A stretch of DNA of 39,892 nucleotides, from positions 1-39,892 of IMG/VR virus record IMGVR_UViG_3300029787_000123, one strand, 5' to 3'. The stretch comes from a virus. Both the position numbers and the translations under genes were made by a program. Numbering within the stretch: position 1 is the first letter of the stretch; every line of letters begins with the position of its first letter. Below are positions 21,116-28,659 of the stretch, piece after piece. Under the pieces are notes generated by a model. The model worked only from the letters and a program-made list of their open reading frames with translations. It had not been told where the DNA came from and made no database searches.

Positions 21116-21565
21116 TTAAATCCTTTTCCTAAAAGAAAACGCTTCATCTCCATAGCCTAAATGTTTAAATAAACTTGAAGTACGTTTTGTATTTATGCCA
21201 GTAGAGACACCTATTATTATTTCTTTAACATCAATATCTCTTGCCCATTGCTCATAAGCTTTTATTAATCTTATTCCTGCAATAGAACCTCTTTCTTCTG
21301 GTATTACATAACAAGCTAAGTCAGATGACATTTTATCTGTACCAATCCATTGTTCACTGCTTACACCAAGAAAGAACCCAACTATTATTTTGTTATGTTC
21401 ACAAACTAATGTGCAATATTGGAGAGGATTTGAAATCATAAGTTTAAGAAATTTATTTAACTTTTCTTCATTGTAATTAAAATGTTTATAATAAGACTCT
21501 TGGTGCATTGCGTGTCCTAATTCTATACACTTATCAATGTCACCTTCTGTCATAGAACGTATCAT
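21116..21565 (-). CDS. GNAT-fold acetyltransferase-like protein (gp13 position)
   Basis: A 149-residue protein with the GNAT layout: MIRSMTEGDIDKCIELGHAM at the N-terminus, central strands VCEHNKIIVGFFLGV and DLACYVIPEERGSIAGIRLI (acetyl-CoA-site region), then IIIGVSTGINTKRTSSLFKHLGYGDEAF, the typical end of the fold. T7 gp13, at the same place between gp12 and gp14, also looks GNAT-like in sequence. It may act in virion assembly or modify a virion or host protein. Confidence 0.75.
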   Translation of the reverse strand: MIRSMTEGDIDKCIELGHAMHQESYYKHFNYNEEKLNKFLKLMISNPLQYCTLVCEHNKIIVGFFLGVSSEQWIGTDKMSSDLACYVIPEERGSIAGIRLIKAYEQWARDIDVKEIIIGVSTGINTKRTSSLFKHLGYGDEAFSFRKRI

Positions 21566-21571
21566 TTATAT

Positions 21572-23629
21572 TTATATCCTTCTTGACCTTATGTGGTAGA
21601 ACCCTTCCCACTCAGCATTCTGGAATGCACATGGTAAGTAGCTATCTGAGGTTACAGATATATTCACACGGTCATTTTTTGATTGGACAGGGAAACGAAA
21701 AGTCCCATCAGAAAGAATTACATCTTCAATAGTAGAACTAGCTTGGTTAAGAACCACTCCTGTAAACTCGTATTCGTTGGTGGTTCTGGCTTCTGGAGTA
21801 ACTTGTATTCTGAAGAACCCTGTGTCCTCATAATTTACTCTCATAGTTCTTAGTTGAAGTCTCCCTGACTGAACAGACTGTGTTCCATTCTTTTCCCTAA
21901 CGTGTTGAGTAGAAAACTGATAAGACATGGTGTAAGGTACACCTACAATTACTGAGGCAGAGCTATAGTCACCTGTGGCTGCAATCGTAGAAGTAGTAGG
22001 TCTGGTAGTTGTAATGTCCACACCTTTACGGTTAGACCAACTTCCTGACTTAGCTACAACCATTGTCCCATCATAGACGTAAGGAAGTGTCCAAGTTGTT
22101 ATGTTTGTTCCTGCATTGTATGAGCCTGTTAGAATGTTCTTTCTATCGGCTCTGACGTTAAAAGTAAGTCCTGTGTCATTAGGATATTGTAGCTTTACTT
22201 TTTCTACAAACACCCCATCAGACCTACTTATAACTAAATACAATTCATTTTCTAAAATATTTATATCTAGTATAGATGTCCCTGTAGCAAACTCCCATGT
22301 TGACCAACTTGATTGAAGTTTCTGAGAACCATCAGTAAACCATTTATAGATATAAAGTTTTCCCCTATCTTCAGAAGATAAGCATACAAGAATATCCTCA
22401 TTACTAGAGGTAGCTAACTTAGTTATATTTTTAGGTATATACTTAGGAACGTGTGCAGTCACTTCTAAGGCATCCGTAATAACTGTATCTGACTGAACAT
22501 AGTATTCTCTAACACTAGAAAAATCTCCTTTCCTAGAAACAAAGAATAGGTAGTTTCCTGCCCCTACTGGAGCAACACTTGTATCATTCTCAAATTCTGT
22601 ACTAGGGATAATAGATATAGTCTTAGGTGTTAGTGAGCCTAAGTTCTCAATAGTAAATTGTGTATTATCTGCAAAAAGTGTTAGTGACTCATTAAAAGGT
22701 ATAGCGTGTTTTAGTAAAGATACTTTAGTGTGGGCAACAGATACATCTATAGGAGCTTCATCTAAAAGAGTTGTAACTGTCTTTGGGAAGAACCTTAAAA
22801 AGTCTCCTGCAGCACTCATCACAACATTTTCTTCTGTAATAAATCCTAAACGGTTCTTATAGAAGAACATATTAGATAACTTTTTACCTACATAAGATGG
22901 AAAAGGAGCAGAGATAGAGTCTCCTGCAGTTCTATTTCCCCATGTATTTTGTTGTAGTGTAAAATTAAATGTTCCTGAACTACTAGGCACAATGGAAAAA
23001 GGCATAGTAGTGTAGTCTAGTTTGTATGTTTCTGCAGGTTTTACTGTTTCCTCATAGGTATTAGCACTTAATGCTTTAACATAATATGTATCAAAACTAT
23101 TTGTTTCAGAGCCTATAACTTGATATAGATAACCTGTTGTAGCATTAGTAGGAAGGTCTGCAAATTCTTGATAATTAGTACCTTGTAGTGAACCACTTAC
23201 TACAGCACTATTTGCAGCAACTGTTTTAGTTTTATTAAGTACAAATGTAAAATCAGCAACAGTTAAAAATTGCAGGTCATTTGCAGGGTCATTACAGTAT
23301 AGGTATTGAAGGTTAGTTGCAGAAGCGTTGACAGTAACTGCACTACCACTTAAATCAAAAGCACTAATTGAAGCAGAAGAAGACGTAGCCTGAACAATTA
23401 AAATATGTTGAAACCCTGTTCCTCTGTCTACAACGTGAATTGCAGCGTTACTTACTGCACTATTAATAATCTTTGCTATGTGCTCTGTAGGAGGTCTTTT
23501 AATTAGTCCATCAATAACACTAGATAAAGCATTTACTTGGCTTTCTCCCTGTGTCACCTGCCTAATACTTGAAGGTTGTTGACTTACCCCATTTAATAGG
23601 TTTGGAATACTTGTACTTACGAGTGCCAT
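21572..23629 (-). CDS. 12: Tail tubular protein B (T7 gp12-like nozzle)
   Basis: A 685-residue beta-rich protein. It starts MALVSTSIPNLLNGVSQQPS, the signature opening of T7-like gp12 proteins (IPNL..GVSQQP...R...Q...N..S), and includes DGLIKRPPTEHIA, LGFITEENVVMSAAGDFLRFFPKT and a C-terminal RIQVTPEART region. T7 gp12 has 794 residues. It forms the tail nozzle. It lies between the gp11-like gene (one base apart) and the GNAT gene. Confidence 0.93.
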   Translation of the reverse strand: MALVSTSIPNLLNGVSQQPSSIRQVTQGESQVNALSSVIDGLIKRPPTEHIAKIINSAVSNAAIHVVDRGTGFQHILIVQATSSSASISAFDLSGSAVTVNASATNLQYLYCNDPANDLQFLTVADFTFVLNKTKTVAANSAVVSGSLQGTNYQEFADLPTNATTGYLYQVIGSETNSFDTYYVKALSANTYEETVKPAETYKLDYTTMPFSIVPSSSGTFNFTLQQNTWGNRTAGDSISAPFPSYVGKKLSNMFFYKNRLGFITEENVVMSAAGDFLRFFPKTVTTLLDEAPIDVSVAHTKVSLLKHAIPFNESLTLFADNTQFTIENLGSLTPKTISIIPSTEFENDTSVAPVGAGNYLFFVSRKGDFSSVREYYVQSDTVITDALEVTAHVPKYIPKNITKLATSSNEDILVCLSSEDRGKLYIYKWFTDGSQKLQSSWSTWEFATGTSILDINILENELYLVISRSDGVFVEKVKLQYPNDTGLTFNVRADRKNILTGSYNAGTNITTWTLPYVYDGTMVVAKSGSWSNRKGVDITTTRPTTSTIAATGDYSSASVIVGVPYTMSYQFSTQHVREKNGTQSVQSGRLQLRTMRVNYEDTGFFRIQVTPEARTTNEYEFTGVVLNQASSTIEDVILSDGTFRFPVQSKNDRVNISVTSDSYLPCAFQNAEWEGFYHIRSRRI

Positions 23630-23630
23630 A

Positions 23631-24239
23631 TTAATGCCTCACTGCTCTACGAGGTGCTCCCCTACTTATAATCTTAAAAGCATCATAGTTGTCTGTTAGT
23701 ATGTTGTTGTCTTCGTTTAATTTTTCTGCTCTTTCAAAGGCAACTAATGCTTCTCTTTCATCTACTTCTGTAAATGTTGCTAATCCATCAGAACCCATAA
23801 ATCTACCTTGAAATCTTCTTGCACCTTTTACTGTGATGTAACGTCTAGCGTGTTGGGGTAAATCATTAAAATCTAATAGAAGAACCATGTCTACATAGTA
23901 AGTTCCTGAAAAGGATGTATAACTTCTTTTTTCCCTGTCATACAAACGGTTACCCCTATGTACTATGTCTACGTCTTTACTGCTCCCTACTGTGTCAATC
24001 CTTGCACAATTATTAGGAACAATTATCTCCCCATCTACGTTAGGTGTAATGGGGTAATTAATCTCTGTGTTTGAGTGTAGACCCTGTGACTGTATGTCGA
24101 TTGATGTTTCATTTAAAATTGATTGTGCTAGTGATACATCTACCAGTGAAGGGTCGTTTAAACTTGATACAGGAGATTCACCGATAGCACTCAACATTAT
24201 ATTAACTGCTTCTAACTCTGTAGTAGGTGTTAATGCCAT
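23631..24239 (-). CDS. 11: Tail tubular protein A (T7 gp11-like)
   Basis: A 202-residue gatekeeper/adaptor protein (T7 gp11 has 196). It has ELEAVNIMLSAIGESPVSSL near the N-terminus, followed by LAQSILNETSIDIQSQGLHS, the standard gp11 pattern, and a later RRYITVKGARRFQGRFMGSD. It joins the portal to the nozzle. AAGGAG lies five bases before the ATG. Confidence 0.93.
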   Translation of the reverse strand: MALTPTTELEAVNIMLSAIGESPVSSLNDPSLVDVSLAQSILNETSIDIQSQGLHSNTEINYPITPNVDGEIIVPNNCARIDTVGSSKDVDIVHRGNRLYDREKRSYTSFSGTYYVDMVLLLDFNDLPQHARRYITVKGARRFQGRFMGSDGLATFTEVDEREALVAFERAEKLNEDNNILTDNYDAFKIISRGAPRRAVRH

Positions 24240-24248
24240 GATAACTCC

Positions 24249-24476
24249 TTATCCATTCTGTGACCTATTCGCACTTTTTGATTTAATGCGTAGGTTAGCT
24301 ATACTATTGTTTGAAGGGTTTCCGTCCTTGTGGTGTACGTCTTTACCTTCCACAGCTTCTGAACCCTTTTTCTTCTTTATCAATGCCCTTGCAGCATTCC
24401 TTTTAGCTCTGTTCTTCTTTTGTTTAGGACTACTGTGGTAATTGTCATACTCTTTTCTGTAATTTCTTTCAGACAT
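24249..24476 (-). CDS. Short HNH-type protein, 75 aa
   Basis: Very basic first half (KKNRAKRNAARALIKKKKGS), then DVHHKDGNPSNNSIANLRIK, the core of an HNH nuclease motif with His48-His49 and Asn residues at 56, 57 and 61. It ends at NRSQNG. It lacks the zinc-binding cysteine pairs of larger HNH enzymes. It might be a small nicking or homing nuclease inserted between the capsid terminator and the tail genes, or a packaging-related HNH. AAGGAT lies before the ATG. Confidence 0.7.
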   Translation of the reverse strand: MSERNYRKEYDNYHSSPKQKKNRAKRNAARALIKKKKGSEAVEGKDVHHKDGNPSNNSIANLRIKSKSANRSQNG

Positions 24477-24494
24477 TGTTAATCCTTAAAACGT

Positions 24495-24531
24495 AAAAAA
24501 AAGCGATAACCCAATTAAGAGCTATCGCTTT
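24495..24531 (-). terminator. Rho-independent terminator after the capsid gene
   Basis: Minus-strand arms AAAGCGATA (24531-24523) and TATCGCTTT (24508-24500), 9 perfect bp with a 14-base loop, followed by eight U in all. It begins 10 bases after the capsid stop. T7 has its main terminator at the same place, just after gene 10, which lets capsid mRNA be made in excess of tail mRNA. Confidence 0.9.
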
Positions 24532-24541
24532 AATGTTAAAT

Positions 24542-25495
24542 TTAAGCAGTCTGAATTTGAACTGCAGCTTCTGGACGTAGAACACCATGACCCATAGCGT
24601 ACTTCGCTACCATTAGTGTACCTTGTCTACGGATGTCGTACTCAGACTCCACAGCCAAATCCATAAGCTTAACCGTACCAACAGCAGATGTGTGGGCAAT
24701 AATCGCAGTCGTATTAGAAGCGTTTATTACTTGTGCTCCACCTGCACCACCTGCATCAACACCAGTACCTGTAATATTAGCAGTAGGTAGGTGAGGGGTT
24801 TTGATAAGATTGATACCTGCCAACTGTGGGACTGTACCTTCAGCGATAGAACCTCTTCCTGAGAAGTCTACGTTTACTGCGTTGGTAGCGTTAGCAAGTA
24901 AGTAATATTGTTCAGGCTTCAGGAAGCAGAATCTTCCTTCAGATGGAACATAAGCATCATCAAGAGCTTCGGCAGCATCAAAGATTGAAGCAATCAATGA
25001 GGTCGCAGAGGTGTTTGAGTCAGTATCAGTAATAATAGTACCTGAAGCGTAACCTGAGTCACCTACGTTTGCTGTACCTGCAGCAGCTTGAAGCATTGTT
25101 TGAAGAACGTGCTTATCCATTTGGAAAGCCAGTGCTCTACCCATTTCGGCAGAGTAGACACTTCTCACATCATAATGGTTTTTTGCTTCCATTATGTTTG
25201 CAATGAAGTGGTGTGATATTAGAAGGTCATTAATTGTTATGACTTTCTCGTTGTGGTTTAGGGCAGTTCCTACAATCTCATTACCTGCAGTGTGGTATGA
25301 GGCAGAACTTCTACCCATAACTGGGAACTGTGCCGACTTTCCTGAACTAATGGTTCGCACCATTTGTTTATCAGAAGTCACAGTTGCTTGTTCGAAACTG
25401 GTTAGGACTTCTCCTGCAAATACCTTTAGAAATAGGGCATCAGCCGTACTTGCATTATTGACCTTACCAATATCGGAGATGGTCGCATTCGCCAT
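24542..25495 (-). CDS. 10: Major capsid protein (T7 gp10-like)
   Basis: A 317-residue coat protein of the HK97 fold (T7 gp10A has 345). It has NASTADALFLKVFAGEVLTS at the N-terminus, SGKSAQFPVMGRSSASYHTA near 50-70, EKVITINDLLISHHFIANIM, and a C-terminal YDIRRQGTLMVAKYAMGHGV, all familiar from T7-like capsids. It lies between scaffold and tail genes with its own strong SD (AGGAG) and terminator. Gly, Ala and Thr are abundant. No 10B-type frameshift extension is apparent. Confidence 0.95.
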   Translation of the reverse strand: MANATISDIGKVNNASTADALFLKVFAGEVLTSFEQATVTSDKQMVRTISSGKSAQFPVMGRSSASYHTAGNEIVGTALNHNEKVITINDLLISHHFIANIMEAKNHYDVRSVYSAEMGRALAFQMDKHVLQTMLQAAAGTANVGDSGYASGTIITDTDSNTSATSLIASIFDAAEALDDAYVPSEGRFCFLKPEQYYLLANATNAVNVDFSGRGSIAEGTVPQLAGINLIKTPHLPTANITGTGVDAGGAGGAQVINASNTTAIIAHTSAVGTVKLMDLAVESEYDIRRQGTLMVAKYAMGHGVLRPEAAVQIQTA

Positions 25496-25628
25496 ATAAT
25501 AGTCTCCTGTGTTAAGTTAAAATTAATATTGGTGTCTCCTGTCAACAAACATTACTCGCAAGGGTATTCTCCTCAGAGAGCCTAACTTTACTTTTGTATT
25601 GGAAACGAAAGCATCCTGAGTAGGATGA
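25496..25628 (-). other. Capsid gene leader with a small hairpin
   Basis: A 133-base gap, the longest in the structural block. It contains hairpin CATCCT-GAGT-AGGATG (25612-25627) just after the scaffold stop, a GAGGAG (about 25575) and the capsid SD. A TTGACA (25545-25540) lacks a good -10. No copy of the phage promoter is present. The hairpin may stabilise or process the capsid mRNA. Confidence 0.4.
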
Positions 25629-26378
25629 CTACATTACTGCCTTACTTCTTGAGAGCTTCTTTTGAACTGCATCTCTAAAAGCAGGGTCTTTGTGGTATTC
25701 TGGTTTAGCCATGTCTTTGGTAACCTGTGCCCAACTTTCGTAGGCTTCTACAGATGATGAGGCTCTACCTGTAACAAGGTTAGGTTCTACACCACCATTC
25801 ATTTTGTACCTAGACATTAAACCATCTATGGCAAGACGAGCTTCAGCTTGATTACGAGAAGTTATAGACTTGTTAAAAGCCTCTATCTCACCTTCAGCTA
25901 GATTATCAGATGCCCATTGGGACATTTCTTGATAAGTCTCTTCTCCTCCTGCAAAACCATAAATTTCATTTAAGTATTGATTACCAAGAGAACGCTGTCC
26001 TTCAACATAAGAGTCAACCATTTCTTTAGGTATTCCCTTACTTTCCATTTCTTTATAAGTTTCTTCAGAAAGTGTGTCGTTTTCAGCAAACTCTTTACTT
26101 ATTTTATCAAAGTCCAAACCTGCATTTTCAACTACCTCCCTAGCATTTTCGCTAGATACTTCCTCAGAAGTTTCAGTAGATTCAGTGGCAGGGTCAGAAG
26201 ACTCCTGACGAGACTGAGTAAACTTTTTCTCCAGTTCTGTATATGCTTTGGAAAGGTCTTCACCAGACTTAAACTTTTCTGGAAGCCATTCAGGACGTTC
26301 TTCAGTGGTACTAATATTTTCTTCACTTGGTTTCTCACTTCCTGTAACATTACCTTCCATTTGTACTTGTTCAACCAT
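25629..26378 (-). CDS. 9: Scaffolding / capsid assembly protein (T7 gp9-like)
   Basis: A 249-residue acidic, low-complexity N-terminal half (rich in Glu, Ser and Thr) containing RPEWLPEKFKSGEDLSKAYT at about 28-47, a motif typical of T7-like scaffolds (PEKFK..EDL..AY..LE). The C-terminus is basic (KKLSRSKAVM), expected to contact the coat protein. It sits directly upstream of the capsid gene. Its start lies inside the end of the 54-residue gene (8-base overlap). Confidence 0.9.
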   Translation of the reverse strand: MVEQVQMEGNVTGSEKPSEENISTTEERPEWLPEKFKSGEDLSKAYTELEKKFTQSRQESSDPATESTETSEEVSSENAREVVENAGLDFDKISKEFAENDTLSEETYKEMESKGIPKEMVDSYVEGQRSLGNQYLNEIYGFAGGEETYQEMSQWASDNLAEGEIEAFNKSITSRNQAEARLAIDGLMSRYKMNGGVEPNLVTGRASSSVEAYESWAQVTKDMAKPEYHKDPAFRDAVQKKLSRSKAVM

Positions 26379-26535
26379 TAGCTAATTTACCTTTTTGGAT
26401 TATGTTACCGTTAGCTAGTTGATACTTTTTACCAATCTCAGCCTTTTCTGCACCTTCCCACTTAGGGTATTTAGGTTCGCTTACTTTTTTGGCTTCTTCG
26501 GTTTTTTTGGTTTCGGATATTTTTTTGTCATTCAT
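26371..26535 (-). CDS. Small basic protein between portal and scaffold, 54 aa
   Basis: Begins MNDKKISETKKTEEAKKVSE and continues PKYPKWEGAEKAEIGKKYQL, ending KLANG: Lys- and Glu-rich, probably helical then a short folded end. The ATG overlaps the portal TAA by one base (TAATG) and the stop TGA overlaps the scaffold start by 8 bases, filling exactly the gap between two core genes. That packing makes it a real gene. Possibly a minor virion or assembly protein; no family recognised. Confidence 0.7.
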   Translation of the reverse strand: MNDKKISETKKTEEAKKVSEPKYPKWEGAEKAEIGKKYQLANGNIIQKGKLANG

Positions 26536-28082
26536 TACTGTACCTGTGGTTGTTGTTGATTTCCTTTGACAACTTCTTTCATAACAGCAGGGGCAGCACT
26601 CTGTATTGTTTCTTGCATCATTTGTTGCTGTTGAGCTTCCTGCTGTTGTTGGAGTTCAGCTTGAAGTTGTTCTTCAGTCTTAATTAAACCAATCGTATCA
26701 ATTCCATGTCCTGTAGCTAGTCGTGCTACTAGGTCACCAAAATTAATTCTTTGTATGGTTTCAGGACTTACATTAGCTAGTTGAACTAAATCAATTACAT
26801 ATTCTCGTAGCTTCTGTAAATCGTTACCTCTTCCTAGAGCTTCTACACCTGTAACAATAACTGGTGTAACTGTGCCTTTAGGAAGTTTAGGTATCTTCTG
26901 TCCAGACTGCATTTTGTCCATTAGTATATTTACTAAAGGAAGTTGCAGTTCTTGGGAAAGAATTGAGTACACACCACCAAGGGCAGACTCTAATTCTTGA
27001 GCCATAAATCTTATTTCTTCTGCAGTTACCCTTTCAGCATTCCGTTGGATAGCTGTATTGAGTAAGAAAGCATAAGACAATCTATCTTCTATTCTTGATA
27101 CTGTTTCTAGTACCACCCTCATGTCAGGAAATTTATCAGTCTGTAATACCTTAACATCGTCTGGTTGTCCTAGTATTACGTCACCGTTCTTAGACTGTGC
27201 TAAGTCTCTTCGCTTGACTGAGGCATTAGGACGAACAAGGAATACTAGCTTTGCACTTGCAGCAGCAGCTTCTACTAGGGACTCAGTTAAACCTTCTAAG
27301 GATTTAAGGTCACCTAGATATTCTTCTACAAAAGAACGTCCATAATCTTCGTTATCAAGATGTACCATTCTTAATGCAACAAAAGGAAGTAAGTCATTTT
27401 TGTATCTTCCATCAGAATCAGGGATTAATTCTCCCTCTACTTCTTGGTAAGCATAATAGTAATCTTTATTTTCTTTTTCTATTTTAGTGTAAACTTTTAC
27501 ATCTTTTTCTGACGTATAATCTATACCGTCTATTCCTTCAGGAAGTGTCATAGGAGATACTAACTCTTCTATAATAATTTCTAAGAGTTCTCCTGATGGG
27601 TCACGTTTAACGACATAGCTAGATAAAGGGAAGACCCTTAGTCCCCCTTTCTTTGGAAGGTGTATAAGTACGTTACCACCTATGATAAGGTGTTTAAGTG
27701 CCTCAAAGACATATACTCTTAAAGCCCTGTTCTCAATCTCACCCATAACTTCACGTTCAACTAGGGCAAGTCCTTGTTCTATCTCTGCTCTTAACTCTCC
27801 TTCAGCATCTAATTCAACTTTAGTTTTAGTATCCATTGCTAAACGGAAGAAGGGGGAGTTTGGAGGAAACAATAATAACATTAGTTTTGAAGCTAAGTTA
27901 TTAACCCCTCTAGCCCCTATACTTTGAAAGGGCTGATATAAGTCTGTAGCTGAACTAAAACCTTCAGGAGTAATTAAAGCAGGTAAAGTTAATTCGGAAC
28001 ACTCTCTGGCTCTATCTAAGTATATTTCCCTGTCAGTAGCGAGTTTAGTATATCTCTTGGCACAGGAAATATTTTCTTGCAT
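26535..28082 (-). CDS. 8: Portal protein, head-tail connector (T7 gp8-like)
   Basis: A 515-residue portal (T7 gp8 has 536). Conserved stretches include RARECSELTLPALITPEGFS, QPFQSIGARGVNNLASKLML (with LLFPPNSPFFRL after it) and NGDVILGQPDDVKVLQ, then RVTAEEIRFMAQELESALGG, the classic T7-type portal sequence. The C-terminus is Gln-rich (runs of Gln near 485-515). It forms the dodecameric ring at one capsid vertex. Confidence 0.96.
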   Translation of the reverse strand: MQENISCAKRYTKLATDREIYLDRARECSELTLPALITPEGFSSATDLYQPFQSIGARGVNNLASKLMLLLFPPNSPFFRLAMDTKTKVELDAEGELRAEIEQGLALVEREVMGEIENRALRVYVFEALKHLIIGGNVLIHLPKKGGLRVFPLSSYVVKRDPSGELLEIIIEELVSPMTLPEGIDGIDYTSEKDVKVYTKIEKENKDYYYAYQEVEGELIPDSDGRYKNDLLPFVALRMVHLDNEDYGRSFVEEYLGDLKSLEGLTESLVEAAAASAKLVFLVRPNASVKRRDLAQSKNGDVILGQPDDVKVLQTDKFPDMRVVLETVSRIEDRLSYAFLLNTAIQRNAERVTAEEIRFMAQELESALGGVYSILSQELQLPLVNILMDKMQSGQKIPKLPKGTVTPVIVTGVEALGRGNDLQKLREYVIDLVQLANVSPETIQRINFGDLVARLATGHGIDTIGLIKTEEQLQAELQQQQEAQQQQMMQETIQSAAPAVMKEVVKGNQQQPQVQ

Positions 28083-28096
28083 ATTTTAAATCCCTA

Positions 28097-28423
28097 CTAT
28101 GTTGCTATATTAACACCAGTTTGAGCATTCATGCCTCCTACTGATGTCATACCTTTAGGAGATTGTCTTGCAATTTTAAGCATATCCATCCCCTTTTTAC
28201 CTTTTTGGTATTTGTTAGCTATTAATAAAGGTGTTTCAGGGCTTTCCATAGCCTTCATTTTTTCTTCAAAAGTTTTCTTTTCAGTTGCTGCTGCTTGTTT
28301 AGTTTCTGTTATAGATTTTGTATAAGCATCTTGTGCTTTTGAAGCACTGTCATCAGCAAACTTTTTACTAACTGCTGCAGTTGTAACTGTAGCTATGATA
28401 GCTGCTGTTATTGGGTCACACAT
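28097..28423 (-). CDS. Small virion-associated protein before the portal, 108 aa
   Basis: Begins MCDPITAAIIATVTTAAVSK. An MCDP start followed by a hydrophobic Ala/Thr segment and a charged helix is common for short proteins just upstream of T7-like portals. T7 has small virion proteins (gp6.7, gp7.3) in this region. The C-terminal part is Gly-, Met- and Lys-rich. Probably a minor tail or ejection component. GAGGA lies 4 bases before the ATG. Confidence 0.65.
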   Translation of the reverse strand: MCDPITAAIIATVTTAAVSKKFADDSASKAQDAYTKSITETKQAAATEKKTFEEKMKAMESPETPLLIANKYQKGKKGMDMLKIARQSPKGMTSVGGMNAQTGVNIAT

Positions 28424-28630
28424 CTATTCCTCCATGTTATTAGGGTCTTCCGTCCTACGCTTCAGTTCTAATAACCAAGTAACAACAGACCTTTGACCTG
28501 CTCTGAACCATACTTCCCTGTTAGTCCACTCTAAATTAGCAGATTGTTCAGGAAAAATATCGTCTAGTATATTTATTAATTGAACTACGTCAGTAGGTAA
28601 ACTTAGATATTCTACATTCTCGTTTGACAT
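28424..28630 (-). CDS. Hypothetical protein, 68 aa (first gene after the late promoter)
   Basis: Acidic small protein (LSLPTDVVQLINILDDIFPE, then RSVVTWLLELKRRTED). Proteins with LPT.VV.LI..LD..FP and a final (L)LLELK segment recur upstream of portals in related phages; the role is unknown. It starts within about 20 bases of the phage promoter at 28641-28659 with GAGGA as ribosome site, so the late transcript has almost no leader. Confidence 0.65.
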   Translation of the reverse strand: MSNENVEYLSLPTDVVQLINILDDIFPEQSANLEWTNREVWFRAGQRSVVTWLLELKRRTEDPNNMEE

Positions 28631-28640
28631 TTTTTAGTCC

Positions 28641-28659
28641 TCTTATATGCACCCTATTA
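28641..28659 (-). promoter_or_regulatory. Phage RNA polymerase promoter, copy 2 (structural genes)
   Basis: Minus strand TAATAGGGTGCATATAAGA. It overlaps the last codon (TAA) of the ribonucleotide reductase gene and lies just before the first virion-block gene. It matches the sites at 4352 and 37087 at all but the two variable positions. It would drive the late block as T7 class III promoters do. Confidence 0.8.

Noticed and set aside
24495-24560. A capsid 10B-type programmed frameshift
   Set aside because: The capsid stop is followed within 10 bases by the terminator hairpin, leaving no room for an extension, and no slippery heptamer stood out at the end of the gene.
25517-25545. TTGACA upstream of the capsid gene as a sigma70 promoter
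   Set aside because: At 17-base spacing the -10 reads TTTTAA, only three of six, and no other evidence supports it.
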